Below, one piece after another: positions 51,418-62,000 of a stretch of 64,000 bases of DNA. The stretch is from positions 1 to 64,000 of the forward strand of contig CAJTIT010000015.1 in NCBI GenBank assembly GCA_910576345.1, in the 5' to 3' direction. The DNA is from Erysipelotrichales bacterium (GTDB lineage: Bacteria; Bacillota_I; Bacilli_A; Erysipelotrichales; Erysipelotrichaceae). The translations under genes were made by a program, and so were the position numbers. The notes beneath the pieces were generated by a model. It worked only from the letters and a program-made list of their open reading frames with translations, ran no database searches and was not told the origin of the DNA. The number at the start of each line of letters is the position of its first letter. Position 1 is the stretch's first letter.

Positions 51418-52111
51418 CACTTTATTAAAGATTGAACATCTAAATAAATCCTATGGAAAAAAGAAAGTATTGAAAAATGTATCATTTTCCTGCAAAGAAG
51501 GTGGTATTATAGGACTTTTGGGTCCCAACGGCAGCGGTAAGACAACGCTGTTAAAAATTATTACCGGTATATTGACCGCATATAAAGGCGTGGTACAAAT
51601 TAGTGGAAACAATGTTGGCAATAAGACCAAATCCATCATCTCTTATTTGAGTGACGAACCGTATTTTCCCGATCATATGAAAGTCAAAGAAGCTTTGCAT
51701 GTATTTTCTGATTTCTATTATGATTTCGATCTGAATAAATGTAGGCAGATGCTCAAGCGTTTTCAGATCGAGACAAATATGTCTTTAAAAACAATGTCCA
51801 AAGGAACCAAAGAAAAATTCCAATTATCGTTGGTGATGTCGAGAAATGCTAAGCTGATTATTTTGGATGAGCCGATTGGCGGTGTGGATCCGGCAGCCAG
51901 AGAAGTCATTTTGGATACAATATTAAGCAATTATAACGAGCGTCAAACAATATTGATCGCAACCCATTTGATTGCGGAAATCGAACGCATCTTTGATACA
52001 GTGCTGTTCATTAAAGACGGTGAAATTATTCTAAATGAGCAAGTGGAAGATCTTCGATCCAGAACGGGTCAATCGGTGGATCAGTGTTTTCGGGAGATGT
52101 TTCGATATTAA
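51410..52111 (+). CDS. ABC transporter ATP-binding protein (exporter type)
   Basis: This ATPase of about 233 aa has Walker A GPNGSGKTT, Walker B LIILDEPIGGVDP and switch His ATHLI. The signature is degenerate (TMSKGTKEKFQLSL in place of LSGGQ), which is usual in this YtrB-like group. ATG 51410 follows AAGGAGG; a longer reading would overlap the GntR gene deeply. It completes the exporter with the permease at 50271. Confidence 0.92.
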   Translation: MSDTLLKIEHLNKSYGKKKVLKNVSFSCKEGGIIGLLGPNGSGKTTLLKIITGILTAYKGVVQISGNNVGNKTKSIISYLSDEPYFPDHMKVKEALHVFSDFYYDFDLNKCRQMLKRFQIETNMSLKTMSKGTKEKFQLSLVMSRNAKLIILDEPIGGVDPAAREVILDTILSNYNERQTILIATHLIAEIERIFDTVLFIKDGEIILNEQVEDLRSRTGQSVDQCFREMFRY

Positions 52112-52677
52112 GATTTTGCGGCGTAAATATGCGCTGCTTTTTTGTTGCCTTCATATAATAAAATAGACATGCCCATCACAAACGATATTTCCACTAACAA
52201 AGAAACGCTGCCTAATACAAGAAACAGTATACTTAAACATGTGATCATCATGCAATAATAACGAAACATGGGTGCGATGATTGAATAATGAAGGTAATAG
52301 TTTTTCACAAGCAGATAGAAAAACAAGAGGATATAACCAATCGTTGCGATCATTGCCAATCGCACATGAAGTTTATCCAACCATGTCAAAGAATGATTGT
52401 CATAAGGAATACAAACACTAATGATCATCAAAGTACAGACAAGCAACAATAGGATGTCTGTGCTCTTTTTTTTATACTCCAACAAATGCATGAACTGTCT
52501 GGTGGATATAAACAAGGTCAATGCACAAGAAATTGACCATAAAACAACATAGAAAAAATGATGTTTCGCATAAGCGATGTGCGTCATGTTTTCATAAAGC
52601 GGATCACACATAAAAAGTGATGGAAGATTAAACAACGGTATGAAGACATAAGCGTTCATTTTCTGAAAATTTGACAT
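52108..52677 (-). CDS. Multi-span membrane protein, unknown function
   Basis: This 189 aa protein has about five to six hydrophobic helices (HFFYVVLWSISCALTLFI, DILLLLVCTLMIISVCI, LAMIATIGYILLFFYLLV, MMITCLSILFLVLGSVSLLV, FVMGMSILLY). I recognise no family. It converges on the ABC ATPase, sharing 4 bp at the stops. GAGG precedes the start on the minus strand. It shares the intergenic region 52678-52847 with the divergent secretion operon. Confidence 0.65.
   Translation of the reverse strand: MSNFQKMNAYVFIPLFNLPSLFMCDPLYENMTHIAYAKHHFFYVVLWSISCALTLFISTRQFMHLLEYKKKSTDILLLLVCTLMIISVCIPYDNHSLTWLDKLHVRLAMIATIGYILLFFYLLVKNYYLHYSIIAPMFRYYCMMITCLSILFLVLGSVSLLVEISFVMGMSILLYEGNKKAAHIYAAKS
52118..52143 (+). 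terminator. Terminator of the GntR-ABC operon inside the convergent gene's 3' end
   Basis: GCGGCG (52118-52123) pairs with CGCTGC (52132-52137), then six T. Confidence 0.65.
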
Positions 52678-52762
52678 ATCGATACCTCAGCTTATGTTTA
52701 TTATAACATATGAAAGTGCTTACATAAGACAATTTAAAAAAAATGAAATTTTTTTTGTGATT

Positions 52763-52791
52763 TTGAAAAAAAAAACGAACAGTTATATATA
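52763..52791 (+). promoter_or_regulatory. Probable promoter of the type VII secretion operon
   Basis: TTGAAA (52763-52768), 17 bp, TATATA (52786-52791), about 57 bp before the first gene. Confidence 0.5.
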
Positions 52792-52847
52792 GACGCTCTT
52801 CGATACAAGACATTTGGAGCGATACAGAAAGGAAGGGAACAAAACAA

Positions 52848-53837
52848 ATGAATTTGGTAAAGCAAATGCAGATACTGGAAGATGGAGGAATCAAACTGAC
52901 ACTTAGCAATGCCCAAGAAGTGGATCTGTATATGTTGGAGATGATGAAACAAACGCCGCATGCACTACCTTGTATACAGAAGAAGCGCGCAAAGAGTGTA
53001 TTTTTGTATGAGACACTGGAATGGATGCGATTAAAGCGCATGCTGGAACTGTATGTGTTTGATGAGAGCGAAGCGCTTCATTTTCTAATTGCACTGTTTC
53101 AGTCTTTGTCGGAAATAGAAAAAGAGTATCCCATTTACGCAACCCTTGACAGCGTATATTACGACATGGAACAAGCAATGTTTCACTGTGTCGTTTTACC
53201 AATTCATCGACGCTTTTATGAAAATGATTGGAGAGTGTTTATCAAAGAACTGTTGGATCTATTGCGCGTACAGGAAGGTGATGCGCTGTTTGGAAGGTTG
53301 TTTCAGATCACAAAATGTACGATCGAACATGCAAATACGATACAAGAGGCTTTATGTCATTTTCAAAGGCATCGACGTTTGCGTGAGCGAATCAAGCGAA
53401 AACTTCACGTGGATCATACATGGAAACAACAGCGTAAAGTACAAATTCAAAATGAAATCGCGGCGCAAAAACTGGCCAGACGAAACAGGAAGGAAGATAC
53501 CACCATTTTACAAAAAGCTTCTTCTGATACCGTTGTTTTGTTTCCCGATACATCCCATGCATATTTGTTGAAAGATGATAATCAGATACCTCTTGATGAA
53601 AAAAATGTGCTTGGGCGTCACAAGAAATGCACCATACGATTTGAAGAAGCAACGATTTCAGCCTACCATGCCCAAATTATCCAAAATCATGAAGGATTTG
53701 TATTGGTGGATCTATCCAGCAGTAACGGTACATGGCTGAATGATGTGAAAATTGCGCCGCAAAGCGAACAGCTGCTTCATGATAATGACATCATACAGCT
53801 GGCAGAAGTAACACTCATTTACAAGGAGGAATTATGA
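52848..53837 (+). CDS. FHA-domain protein of the type VII secretion locus
   Basis: This 329 aa protein is predicted cytosolic. The first 200 residues are a helical/mixed domain of the kind found ahead of FHA domains in Firmicute secretion loci (DUF6382-like). A basic linker follows, and an FHA domain occupies about 245-329: LGRHKKCTIRFEEATISAYHAQI and LSSSNGTWLNDVKI, with the Arg, Ser, His, and Asn-Gly contacts for phosphothreonine. It should bind phosphorylated partners of the kinase two genes downstream. It overlaps the phosphatase gene by 4 bp (ATGA). Confidence 0.82.
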   Translation: MNLVKQMQILEDGGIKLTLSNAQEVDLYMLEMMKQTPHALPCIQKKRAKSVFLYETLEWMRLKRMLELYVFDESEALHFLIALFQSLSEIEKEYPIYATLDSVYYDMEQAMFHCVVLPIHRRFYENDWRVFIKELLDLLRVQEGDALFGRLFQITKCTIEHANTIQEALCHFQRHRRLRERIKRKLHVDHTWKQQRKVQIQNEIAAQKLARRNRKEDTTILQKASSDTVVLFPDTSHAYLLKDDNQIPLDEKNVLGRHKKCTIRFEEATISAYHAQIIQNHEGFVLVDLSSSNGTWLNDVKIAPQSEQLLHDNDIIQLAEVTLIYKEEL

Positions 53838-54556
53838 GATATGATGTAGCGAGTGATCGTGGAATGATCAAAAAAGAAAATCAGGATGCGTATTTCATAC
53901 GTGTTGCGAAACGCAATGCACATGAAATGGGATTGTTGGCAGTGATGGATGGCGTGAGTTCCTGTGATGACGGCGCCTATGCGAGCCGCTTTGTGATGAA
54001 ATCGCTCAATCATCTGTTTGAAACAATGAAAGAAAAAGATGTTGATCTTTGTGAAGAAGTCATGAACATTCATCAATCATTAAAAAGCGATGCGAAAAAG
54101 CATAAGCAAATGTTGGGAACAACGCTTTCTTTAATCTATTACTATGATGACAACCTGCATTTGCTGCAAGTAGGAGACAGTCGCGTTTATCTGTTTCAAG
54201 ATCACTTGAAGCAGATCAGCATTGATCAAACGTTGGCACAGATGAAATATGACGCAAAAACGATCTCACCGGAAGAATTTCATGCCGGTGAAGACCGCCA
54301 TATATTAACCCAATGTATGGGAATCAGCCAGCATTTGCAAATCCAAGAATCACATTTTTCATGGTCTAAAAAAGATGCTTTGTTTCTATGCAGCGATGGT
54401 ATCTACAATACTTTGCGCAAAGAAGATTTAGAAAATCATATGCACATGTTTTTAAAAAATGAAAAACGTATCGCACAAAAATTGATTGACATTGCTTTGG
54501 CACAAGAAGAACAAGACAATATGACCGCTATCCTGTTCACTAGGAGTGATCGCTGA
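53834..54556 (+). CDS. PP2C-family Ser/Thr phosphatase
   Basis: This 240 aa metal-dependent phosphatase has all the PP2C motifs: SDRGMIKKENQDAYF, MDGVSSCDDGA, GTTLSLI, VGDSRVYLF, LCSDGIYNTL and QDNMTAILF, which provide the acidic residues that bind two metal ions. It resembles B. subtilis PrpC. It would reverse the kinase encoded immediately after it (1-bp overlap, TGATG). AAGGAGG precedes ATG 53834. Confidence 0.93.
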   Translation: MRYDVASDRGMIKKENQDAYFIRVAKRNAHEMGLLAVMDGVSSCDDGAYASRFVMKSLNHLFETMKEKDVDLCEEVMNIHQSLKSDAKKHKQMLGTTLSLIYYYDDNLHLLQVGDSRVYLFQDHLKQISIDQTLAQMKYDAKTISPEEFHAGEDRHILTQCMGISQHLQIQESHFSWSKKDALFLCSDGIYNTLRKEDLENHMHMFLKNEKRIAQKLIDIALAQEEQDNMTAILFTRSDR

Positions 54557-56298
54557 TGGAGCGCTATACAAAAATAGAACTGCTTGGCAGCGGTGGCATG
54601 GGTCATGTATGGAAGGTGCGCGATGAAACTTTACACTGCTATTGGGCAATGAAATGTCTGAAAGAGGATGCCACCAACCAACAGAAACAAGATTTTGCAC
54701 GTGAAGTGGAATTACTTACAAAGCTGCATCATGTGGCAATACCAAGAATTGTGGAACGTATTCATCATGGTGTGATCATGGATTGGATTGAAGGTAAACC
54801 ATTATCCGAATATAGAGAATCTGTAAACGAAGAACAATTAATCGACTGGGCAGAACAGCTATTGGATATATTGGCGCATGTACATGCACAGGGCATTTTA
54901 TATTTGGATCTAAAACCGGACAATATTATGCTGGATCAAAATCATCGTCTTCATCTGATTGACTTTGGCATTGCACAGTATGCATGCAAAAGTGAAACAA
55001 GAAAATGTTATGGCACGATTGGATATGCGCCAAAAGAGCAATATGAACAAAAGCGTCTGGATCCAAGAACGGATATTTATGCTTTTGGAAAAACACTCAT
55101 TGCCTTAAACAATTCGATTGACGATGTTGGATTGTTCACACATAGGAGCAAAGATGATGCAACATTGTCAAAAGGAATGCGCAATATCATATGTGGCTGT
55201 ATTCATGAACAGGCACAATTTCGCTATACAAGTGTGAAAGAAATTCAAAACGATCTGCATCGTTTAAAACATCAAGAAACAAATAAACAGCGTCATCCAT
55301 ACACCTATAAACAGATCAAGCGTATGTTCAACGGTATGGGAGCGTGTTTCCTTATGATGTCCATCGGCTGTTTTTATCAACAGAACTGCATTCGCACAAA
55401 CGCTTATGAAGGTGCTATGGCAAAGAAGGATTATGCGCTGGCGATCACCATAAAAAGTGAGCAACAAGAGCCCTATCAGCGTATGTATGAAGATATTCAA
55501 ACAAAGCATTTCAGCGATTATAAACAAAGCGAGACATTGGAAAACGCATTCTTACGATCACGCAAGGATGCGCTGAATCGGATGCAGGAGGTACGTTTAA
55601 GCGAAAATGTTTGTGATGAAACGTTTTTAGTACAAGTGCTTCAAGATGCCATATTGTGCAGACAATCAAAGTGGTATCCATTTGTGGATGCAATCGAGAA
55701 TGCATCACAGAAAGCATTTTACCGGAAGATGGTTATATTGATGGATCATTTTGATGCACACATGTTAGAGGAAATCACCAAGACGATATTGGCGAAGCCC
55801 CAACAAGATGAAAGCTGGTTGATGATGACCATACCATTGTGTATGGAATATGAGCGTCATCAAAGCGAATTGAGCGAAACACAATTTCAAATGTGGCAGA
55901 CGCTGTTACATGCAAATATAACCCATATGGAAAATGCGACAGACTTAATTTTGGATGTCCATCAAAAACAAATGCTGTATCATGCGCAAATGAAAAGCAA
56001 AATTGCGTATGCTAGATATTTGCGCAGTCTTGGAAAACATGCACAGATGGAAGTTGTTCTCAAGGAAGCGATTGAAATACAGGAACTACGAAAAAAACAA
56101 GGAAAACAAGATGAACAAATTGCCTGCGCAGGCGCAAATGCGCATTTGTATCTGTTTCAAAGACGACCAACACAAACGCATCATCTTATACAAAGTCATG
56201 CGCTGTTTGAAGAAGCGTTGCGTATGAACCCACATCATGTATTGGCACAAGAAGGAAAAGCAGATTGTGAACGGTTGATGAATTATTGGATACGATGA
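54556..56298 (+). CDS. Ser/Thr protein kinase with transmembrane helix and helical C-terminal domain (EssB-like layout)
   Basis: In this 580 aa protein, residues 1-240 form a kinase with LGSGGMGHVWKV loop, WAMKCL Lys, YLDLKPDNIML (HRD Arg replaced by Leu; Asp, Lys and Asn kept), LIDFGIA, GYAPKEQY and DIYAFG. A transmembrane helix lies at about 258-274 (GMGACFLMMSIGCFY), followed by roughly 300 residues of helices with TPR-like pattern. This is the order of EssB/YukC, the T7SS core subunit whose kinase fold is inactive; here catalysis looks possible. No other EssB candidate is seen in the window. Overlaps: 1 bp with PP2C, 4 bp with the next gene. Confidence 0.85.
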   Translation: MERYTKIELLGSGGMGHVWKVRDETLHCYWAMKCLKEDATNQQKQDFAREVELLTKLHHVAIPRIVERIHHGVIMDWIEGKPLSEYRESVNEEQLIDWAEQLLDILAHVHAQGILYLDLKPDNIMLDQNHRLHLIDFGIAQYACKSETRKCYGTIGYAPKEQYEQKRLDPRTDIYAFGKTLIALNNSIDDVGLFTHRSKDDATLSKGMRNIICGCIHEQAQFRYTSVKEIQNDLHRLKHQETNKQRHPYTYKQIKRMFNGMGACFLMMSIGCFYQQNCIRTNAYEGAMAKKDYALAITIKSEQQEPYQRMYEDIQTKHFSDYKQSETLENAFLRSRKDALNRMQEVRLSENVCDETFLVQVLQDAILCRQSKWYPFVDAIENASQKAFYRKMVILMDHFDAHMLEEITKTILAKPQQDESWLMMTIPLCMEYERHQSELSETQFQMWQTLLHANITHMENATDLILDVHQKQMLYHAQMKSKIAYARYLRSLGKHAQMEVVLKEAIEIQELRKKQGKQDEQIACAGANAHLYLFQRRPTQTHHLIQSHALFEEALRMNPHHVLAQEGKADCERLMNYWIR

Positions 56299-56492
56299 TA
56301 GAGATATGGAATGCACTTGGCATTTGTTTTTGGCTGCTGGGTGTTGCTTGTTTTTTCTCTTCGTTATGGATAGGAAGAAAACAAAAAGAAAGAAACAGTA
56401 AGCGATTGGAAAAAAAGTGTGATTGTGAGAACACAGCTGTTCTTTTAAAAGATTGGGAGGATCAATTATGGATAGAAACAAAAGAGTCATAA
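56295..56492 (+). CDS. Small single-span membrane protein of the secretion operon (65 aa)
   Basis: It starts at ATG 56295 in an ATGA overlap with the kinase stop, strong support for a real, translationally coupled gene. One hydrophobic helix (ALGICFWLLGVACFFSSLWI) is followed by a basic then acidic tail with CDCEN. It overlaps the next gene by 25 bp. The size and position are compatible with a small EssA- or accessory-type component, but I see no direct homology. Confidence 0.6.
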   Translation: MIEIWNALGICFWLLGVACFFSSLWIGRKQKERNSKRLEKKCDCENTAVLLKDWEDQLWIETKES

Positions 56493-59005
56493 GTTTATGG
56501 CAATGCGGCATAATCATAGCGCTCATTTTATTTTTACAGGCCTGTGCGTATGCGGCCGAAATTACGCAGTCACAAAAAGTGGAATTTTATGGAAGTGATA
56601 ACACTGTATTAAAAGATTATGCATTTCAAGGAATCTTTCAAATACGTACTCCGTTATTGAAAGAAAATGAGCGTATACGTGTGTATCTGTTGACAAAGGA
56701 TCACAAAGAACCTATTGAAACTGTTTGGGAAACAAAAGAAGAAATGCAGGTGACAAATATAGAATTACTAAAAAGCGGTTTGTATCAGTTTGCGCTTCAA
56801 TATGAAAAGAACGGTAAATGGGAAAAAGTCATCCACTCAAAACCGTTTACGATCATACGATTAGAAGATTACGCAACTTGGCACATCGATACAAGTGATT
56901 CCTATACGTGTCATATGGAAATAGAAACAAAAAAACAAGCAAATATGGAATTTCAATTCTGTGAAGTGGATCGTGCAATCTGTAAAGTGCCGGACGTTGA
57001 TTGGAACGATGACAAAAAAACGATCGATTTTCATGAACCGGGTAAATGGCAGTTATTCGTCTTATGGTCTTCACAGGATATCACACTTTCCAAACGCTAT
57101 GAAACTGTATATGAGCTATTACCAAAACCGCCAAAAATAACGATGAAAGTTGATGGAATCGATATGAGGGAAACATCTTTGCCCATCCAAAATCATAAGG
57201 TGGATATTGATTTGGAAGTAAGCGGAGATGTGGATAAAATCGATGTTTTGATTAATGATGTAAAAGCGGATGTTGCTTGGAAGATGCAAGAAACAAATAC
57301 AGCATCGATATCCTTGTCATTGGATGGGACCTATGTCATAGAAGTCTGTGCTGTATACAACGAAGATCAAACTTGTGCGCAATCTAAAACATTGGTCATT
57401 GATCAAACACCGCCGTTTGTGGCCATCGCAAATGTCCGTCCTCTTTATTCATCCGAAGTACAGCTTCAAATGGTCATTTCGGAAACACATATACAAGACA
57501 GTGATATACATATAGAAGTAATCAAAGATAAAAAAGTCATCATTGATTGGCATCCAACCATTCATCATACGTCTTATGGAAGGAACGTCACATTATCATT
57601 TGATCAAGATGGCGATTATGTATTGTCGTTTCACATCAAAGATCAATCGGGCAATCAAACAGAGGTTATTCATAATGAACTGTTTTTGCCAATAAAACAG
57701 CCAATAAAGTTTACAATCGATCAAAAGACTCCGGAATTAACAATTACACGTTCTTCACAAAAAGCAGTTGTTAACCAACCGATAAAAATAAAGACTAGGG
57801 CGCAAGACGCACATCTGAAATCGTTGGAGATAGAACTGTATCGAAATGATATCCTCATTCAAAAACAGTTGTACAAAGAAAGCAAAAACGCTGTATTTAC
57901 ATGGGAATGCGACAAAGACGGTCAATATCGTATCACTGCCATTGCCAAAGACAAAGCAGGGTGGATAAACCGTAAAGAAGACATATTTATCATTGATCAA
58001 ACACCGCCGAAGTTACACGTTTTATTCAACGATTTGCCTGTCAGAAATCATCAGCGATACATTTCCAATCAAAATGTAAATGTATTCCTGCAATGGAAAG
58101 ATGACACCAAAAGCGAGGCCAACATACAAATCATGAAAAACAATGCGAACATTGAAATGTTGCATGCGAAGAAAGATGTTACCATACCTATTCGCATACA
58201 AAAGGGAAAAGAAGATGCGTATCAACTGCATATAGAGGTGCAAGATGAAGCAGGAAATGTTTCAAAAGCAACGTATTTGATTCAAATGGATGCGTATTTG
58301 CCAAAGCTTCGATTTGAAAACGATCCGTTTCAAGGCAGGCCTAGAAATATCAGCTGGCGTCCCAAATTGGATCAGGAAGGTAGCGCATTTCATGTGATAG
58401 ATGTGGATCTGTTTCGAAATCAGCGATTGTTGCCATCTTATCAATGGCCCGATGTAATCGATCAAGAAGGCAGTTATCATCTCAGTGTGATCGTGCGTGA
58501 TGCCGCAATGAATGAAGCTGCCTATCTACCGCCATTCGCATTTGTGATTGATCGAACACCGCCTTCAATACGCATTGTGGAAGATCGGCGTCTGGAAGAA
58601 TTGGCAGAAAATACGGTTTCCAAGGATACCCGACTTCGCATTTATCTGGAAGACCAATATTCCAAGCGCCTTACAATACACGCATTAACGCTGAATCATC
58701 AGGATTTACAAAAACAAGTATTACGACAGGATGAAAATAATCAAGCATACTACTTGATTACGTTTGCGCAGGCTATGGATCATACACTTTTCATCGATGT
58801 TTCTGATGAGGCCGGCAATCATCTTAAGGAAACAAGGATGTTTTATGTATTAGAAGATTTAAAACAAGAAGACGTAAAGACGATTCCTGGTCGAACGATT
58901 CTAAAAACAGAAAAAAATCCAATCTTACGTTATGGTGCTGTTGTATTGGGTTTGATGGGTGGTATCCTGTTGTTTTGTTTTGCTTGGAGGAAATATGCCC
59001 CTTGA
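56468..59005 (+). CDS. Exported Ig-repeat membrane protein of the secretion operon
   Basis: This protein of about 845 aa has an N-terminal signal (CGIIIALILFLQACAYAAE; Cys at LQAC could be a weak lipobox). It carries several Ig-like modules, marked by repeated IDQTPP-type starts near residues 309, 416, 507 and 692 and by DKAG/DEAGN motifs, then a C-terminal helix (GAVVLGLMGGILLFCFAW) and a short cytosolic end. Most of it should lie outside, bound to the membrane. Being between kinase and EssC genes it probably belongs to the secretion apparatus, perhaps as an exterior scaffold in the place of EsaA. GGGAGG supports ATG 56468. It overlaps essC by 11 bp. Confidence 0.75.
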   Translation: MDRNKRVISLWQCGIIIALILFLQACAYAAEITQSQKVEFYGSDNTVLKDYAFQGIFQIRTPLLKENERIRVYLLTKDHKEPIETVWETKEEMQVTNIELLKSGLYQFALQYEKNGKWEKVIHSKPFTIIRLEDYATWHIDTSDSYTCHMEIETKKQANMEFQFCEVDRAICKVPDVDWNDDKKTIDFHEPGKWQLFVLWSSQDITLSKRYETVYELLPKPPKITMKVDGIDMRETSLPIQNHKVDIDLEVSGDVDKIDVLINDVKADVAWKMQETNTASISLSLDGTYVIEVCAVYNEDQTCAQSKTLVIDQTPPFVAIANVRPLYSSEVQLQMVISETHIQDSDIHIEVIKDKKVIIDWHPTIHHTSYGRNVTLSFDQDGDYVLSFHIKDQSGNQTEVIHNELFLPIKQPIKFTIDQKTPELTITRSSQKAVVNQPIKIKTRAQDAHLKSLEIELYRNDILIQKQLYKESKNAVFTWECDKDGQYRITAIAKDKAGWINRKEDIFIIDQTPPKLHVLFNDLPVRNHQRYISNQNVNVFLQWKDDTKSEANIQIMKNNANIEMLHAKKDVTIPIRIQKGKEDAYQLHIEVQDEAGNVSKATYLIQMDAYLPKLRFENDPFQGRPRNISWRPKLDQEGSAFHVIDVDLFRNQRLLPSYQWPDVIDQEGSYHLSVIVRDAAMNEAAYLPPFAFVIDRTPPSIRIVEDRRLEELAENTVSKDTRLRIYLEDQYSKRLTIHALTLNHQDLQKQVLRQDENNQAYYLITFAQAMDHTLFIDVSDEAGNHLKETRMFYVLEDLKQEDVKTIPGRTILKTEKNPILRYGAVVLGLMGGILLFCFAWRKYAP

Positions 59006-62000
59006 CGGACAGATTTTGTGCATCTCACAAACAGAAATTCAACCGATCACCCTTACCAACGTATCCTCAACAGAATGTTGTTGGATGAGTGAAGATGAAA
59101 CGCGAATCTATCTTTCTTTATGCTGGAAACAAAATCAATGGCAGATCACGCATGCGCAAATTCTTCATTTAGACGATCAAGTCTTATGTTGGAATACACT
59201 GTATCCCATTCAATTACATGATCAGCGCTGCTTTTTATACACGGAATCATTTGCACATGAAAACAGACGGTTTTATGCATACGCACTTACCAAAAAGATC
59301 ATTACGATCGGTAGAAAAGCAGCGGATATTGAAATTCATCATCCTTACATATCCAATGCGCATGCGAAAATTTATCTACAGGATGGACAATGGTATATAG
59401 AAGACCTCAATTCGACAAATGGCTGTTATGTGAACAACCGACGCATTCAGAAACAAGCAATCGCTATCAAAGATTGTATCTATATCATGGGATGTGAATT
59501 GATTATGGGTACATCATTTATCATGGTTCATTATCCGCATCAGCCCTGTGATCTTCGGATTCGTCTGCCGCCTTATCAACCACAGCGGGCAGAGCCGTTT
59601 TTTGAACAATCTTCGCTTCGCTTTTCAATCATGCGAAAGCCATATGAACGCTTTTGTTTTCATCCGCTTGAACTGAAAGATCCCCCTGCCGGAACGCAAA
59701 GAGAACGACTTCCGTTTTTTTATATGATTGCTCCTTCTTTGACCATGTGCATGGCAACGTTAAGCAGTACGCTGATCATGGTTTTCAACAATCCGTCCTC
59801 ATGGCTTCAAAGGATGCCTTCCATCATTATGGCAGTGAGTCTTGTGGCAGGTTCGCTTTTATGGCCGATACTCACTCTTCGCTATGAAAAGCGCAAAGAA
59901 CAAAAACAAGAAGAAAAGCGAAGATGCCTTTATCAAAACTATCTTCATCAAAAACAAAAGGAATTAACCATACAAATACAAGCGGCCAAAACTTGGTTGG
60001 AACAATTTTCCATACCAAACTTGCATCAGCCGCTTTGGAAGATGGATTTACCTAAAGATCGCATTTTCACAATAATTGGCATTGGTACCTATCGGCTTTC
60101 TCAACCGTTCAAAGAAAATGCACAAGAGCTTTCACTAAGCGAAGATCCGTTGGATCAAATGAAACAAGACGTTATGAATGCAAATTATTTCATTTCAAAC
60201 ATACCACTATGTATTACATCTTCTCATTTACGATGTTTCCATGTGGATGGGAACATGTCTGATCAAATCAAGTATGCCAATCACTTGATTTTGCACCATG
60301 CGCTTTTATATCCACCCCATCGTATTCATATCGTGCTTTGTGTGCCTGATCCATACAGAATCCATTTTCCACATTTTCTGCGTCATCAGTTTGATGAAGA
60401 AGGGTATCGATTTCTTGCTCATCAAGTGGAAAGTCTACCATCATTGATGATGCATCTTCACCGTTTTGCACAGCCGGTGTTATTCATCTCGTTTCAAAAA
60501 GAATGCAGCGATTTCATCTGTAAGTATGGTAATGATCTGCCTGCGGTATTATATGCATTTCATTCACATCCTGCTTATGAGATCGTTTTGCATAAAGAAA
60601 GTGGCATTTTTCTTGATAAAGAATTATCCATCGATTTCACTTGGACATCAACAAGTGATCAGAAAGCATTGTTTGAGCAGTTGTCGAATGGTCAATTACA
60701 AGAGCGAAATGAACGATTTCCAAAGTGTCTTGACTTTATGGAATTGTACCAAATAAGGAATATCCATCAGCTTTCCATATGGGAACTATGGAAAAGCCAT
60801 ACGAGTGAAAACAGTTTGCATATACCGATCGGCATTCGCTTAGACGGCGGTATTTTGGAATTGGATCTTCATGAAAAAGCGCATGGACCCCATGGCATTA
60901 TCGCAGGAATGACCGGTTCTGGAAAAAGTGAGTTTTTCATATCCCTTTTATTGTCATTGGCAGTCTCCTATCATCCTTATGACTGCGCTTATATTCTGAT
61001 TGATTACAAAGGCGGTGGAATGGCAAAAGCCTTGGAACATCTACCACATTGTGCAGGTGTGATCACCAATTTAGATGGAAGTCTGATACAGCGCTCACTC
61101 AATTCGTTAAACAGTGAACTGATTCGCCGCCAACAGCTGTTTCAAGATGCGATGGATCGTTTCGCATTATCATCTATGGACATTGACATTTATCAGCGAT
61201 TGTTCCATGCGAAAAAAGTACAGGAACCTTTACCACATTTGGTTATTGCGGCCGATGAATTTGCGGAATTGAAACAACAAGAGCCACAATTTATGGAACA
61301 GTTGATTCGTATTGCACGCATTGGACGATCGCTAGGTATCCATTTGATTTTGGCAACGCAGAAACCAAGCGGCGTTGTGGATGATCAGATTTGGAGTAAC
61401 GCACGTTTTCATATTTGTTTGAAAGTTTCGCAAAAACAGGACAGTATGGATATGTTAAAAAAAGAAGACGGCGCAAAAATCAAAGCAGTGGGACGATTTT
61501 TCTTGCAGGTTGGATATGATGAAATCTATACTGAAGGGCAGTCTGCCTATGCAAAAGCATCCTACGATCCTCATAAAGTGAATGTAGAAACTACCACGAT
61601 ATGGGAAATGTTGGAAGATGGAAGTCATGGATTTCAGTGGCAAAAAGGCAATGATGCGAAATCAAAGCCTACGCAACTTTTCACTATAAGCGAGCAAATA
61701 TGTAAAGTTGCCAAAACGCATCATATACAGCCTATACGTTTATGGCAAGATATACTGCCGGAGAAAATAGATGCTTCCGATGTGCCGTTTGGATGTATTG
61801 CCATGGTGGATGATCCTGCACATCAACGGCAGTTTCCTTTGTTCATGGAAGAATGCTTGCATCATACGTTGTTGTTGGCAAGTGATCCTAACTGTTTAAC
61901 GGAAGCGATACGCACATTGATCATATCCATATCCCAAATACATACCAATATTGTCCTATTGGATATGGACGGTACCTTTGATAAAGATGTGAAACCATTA

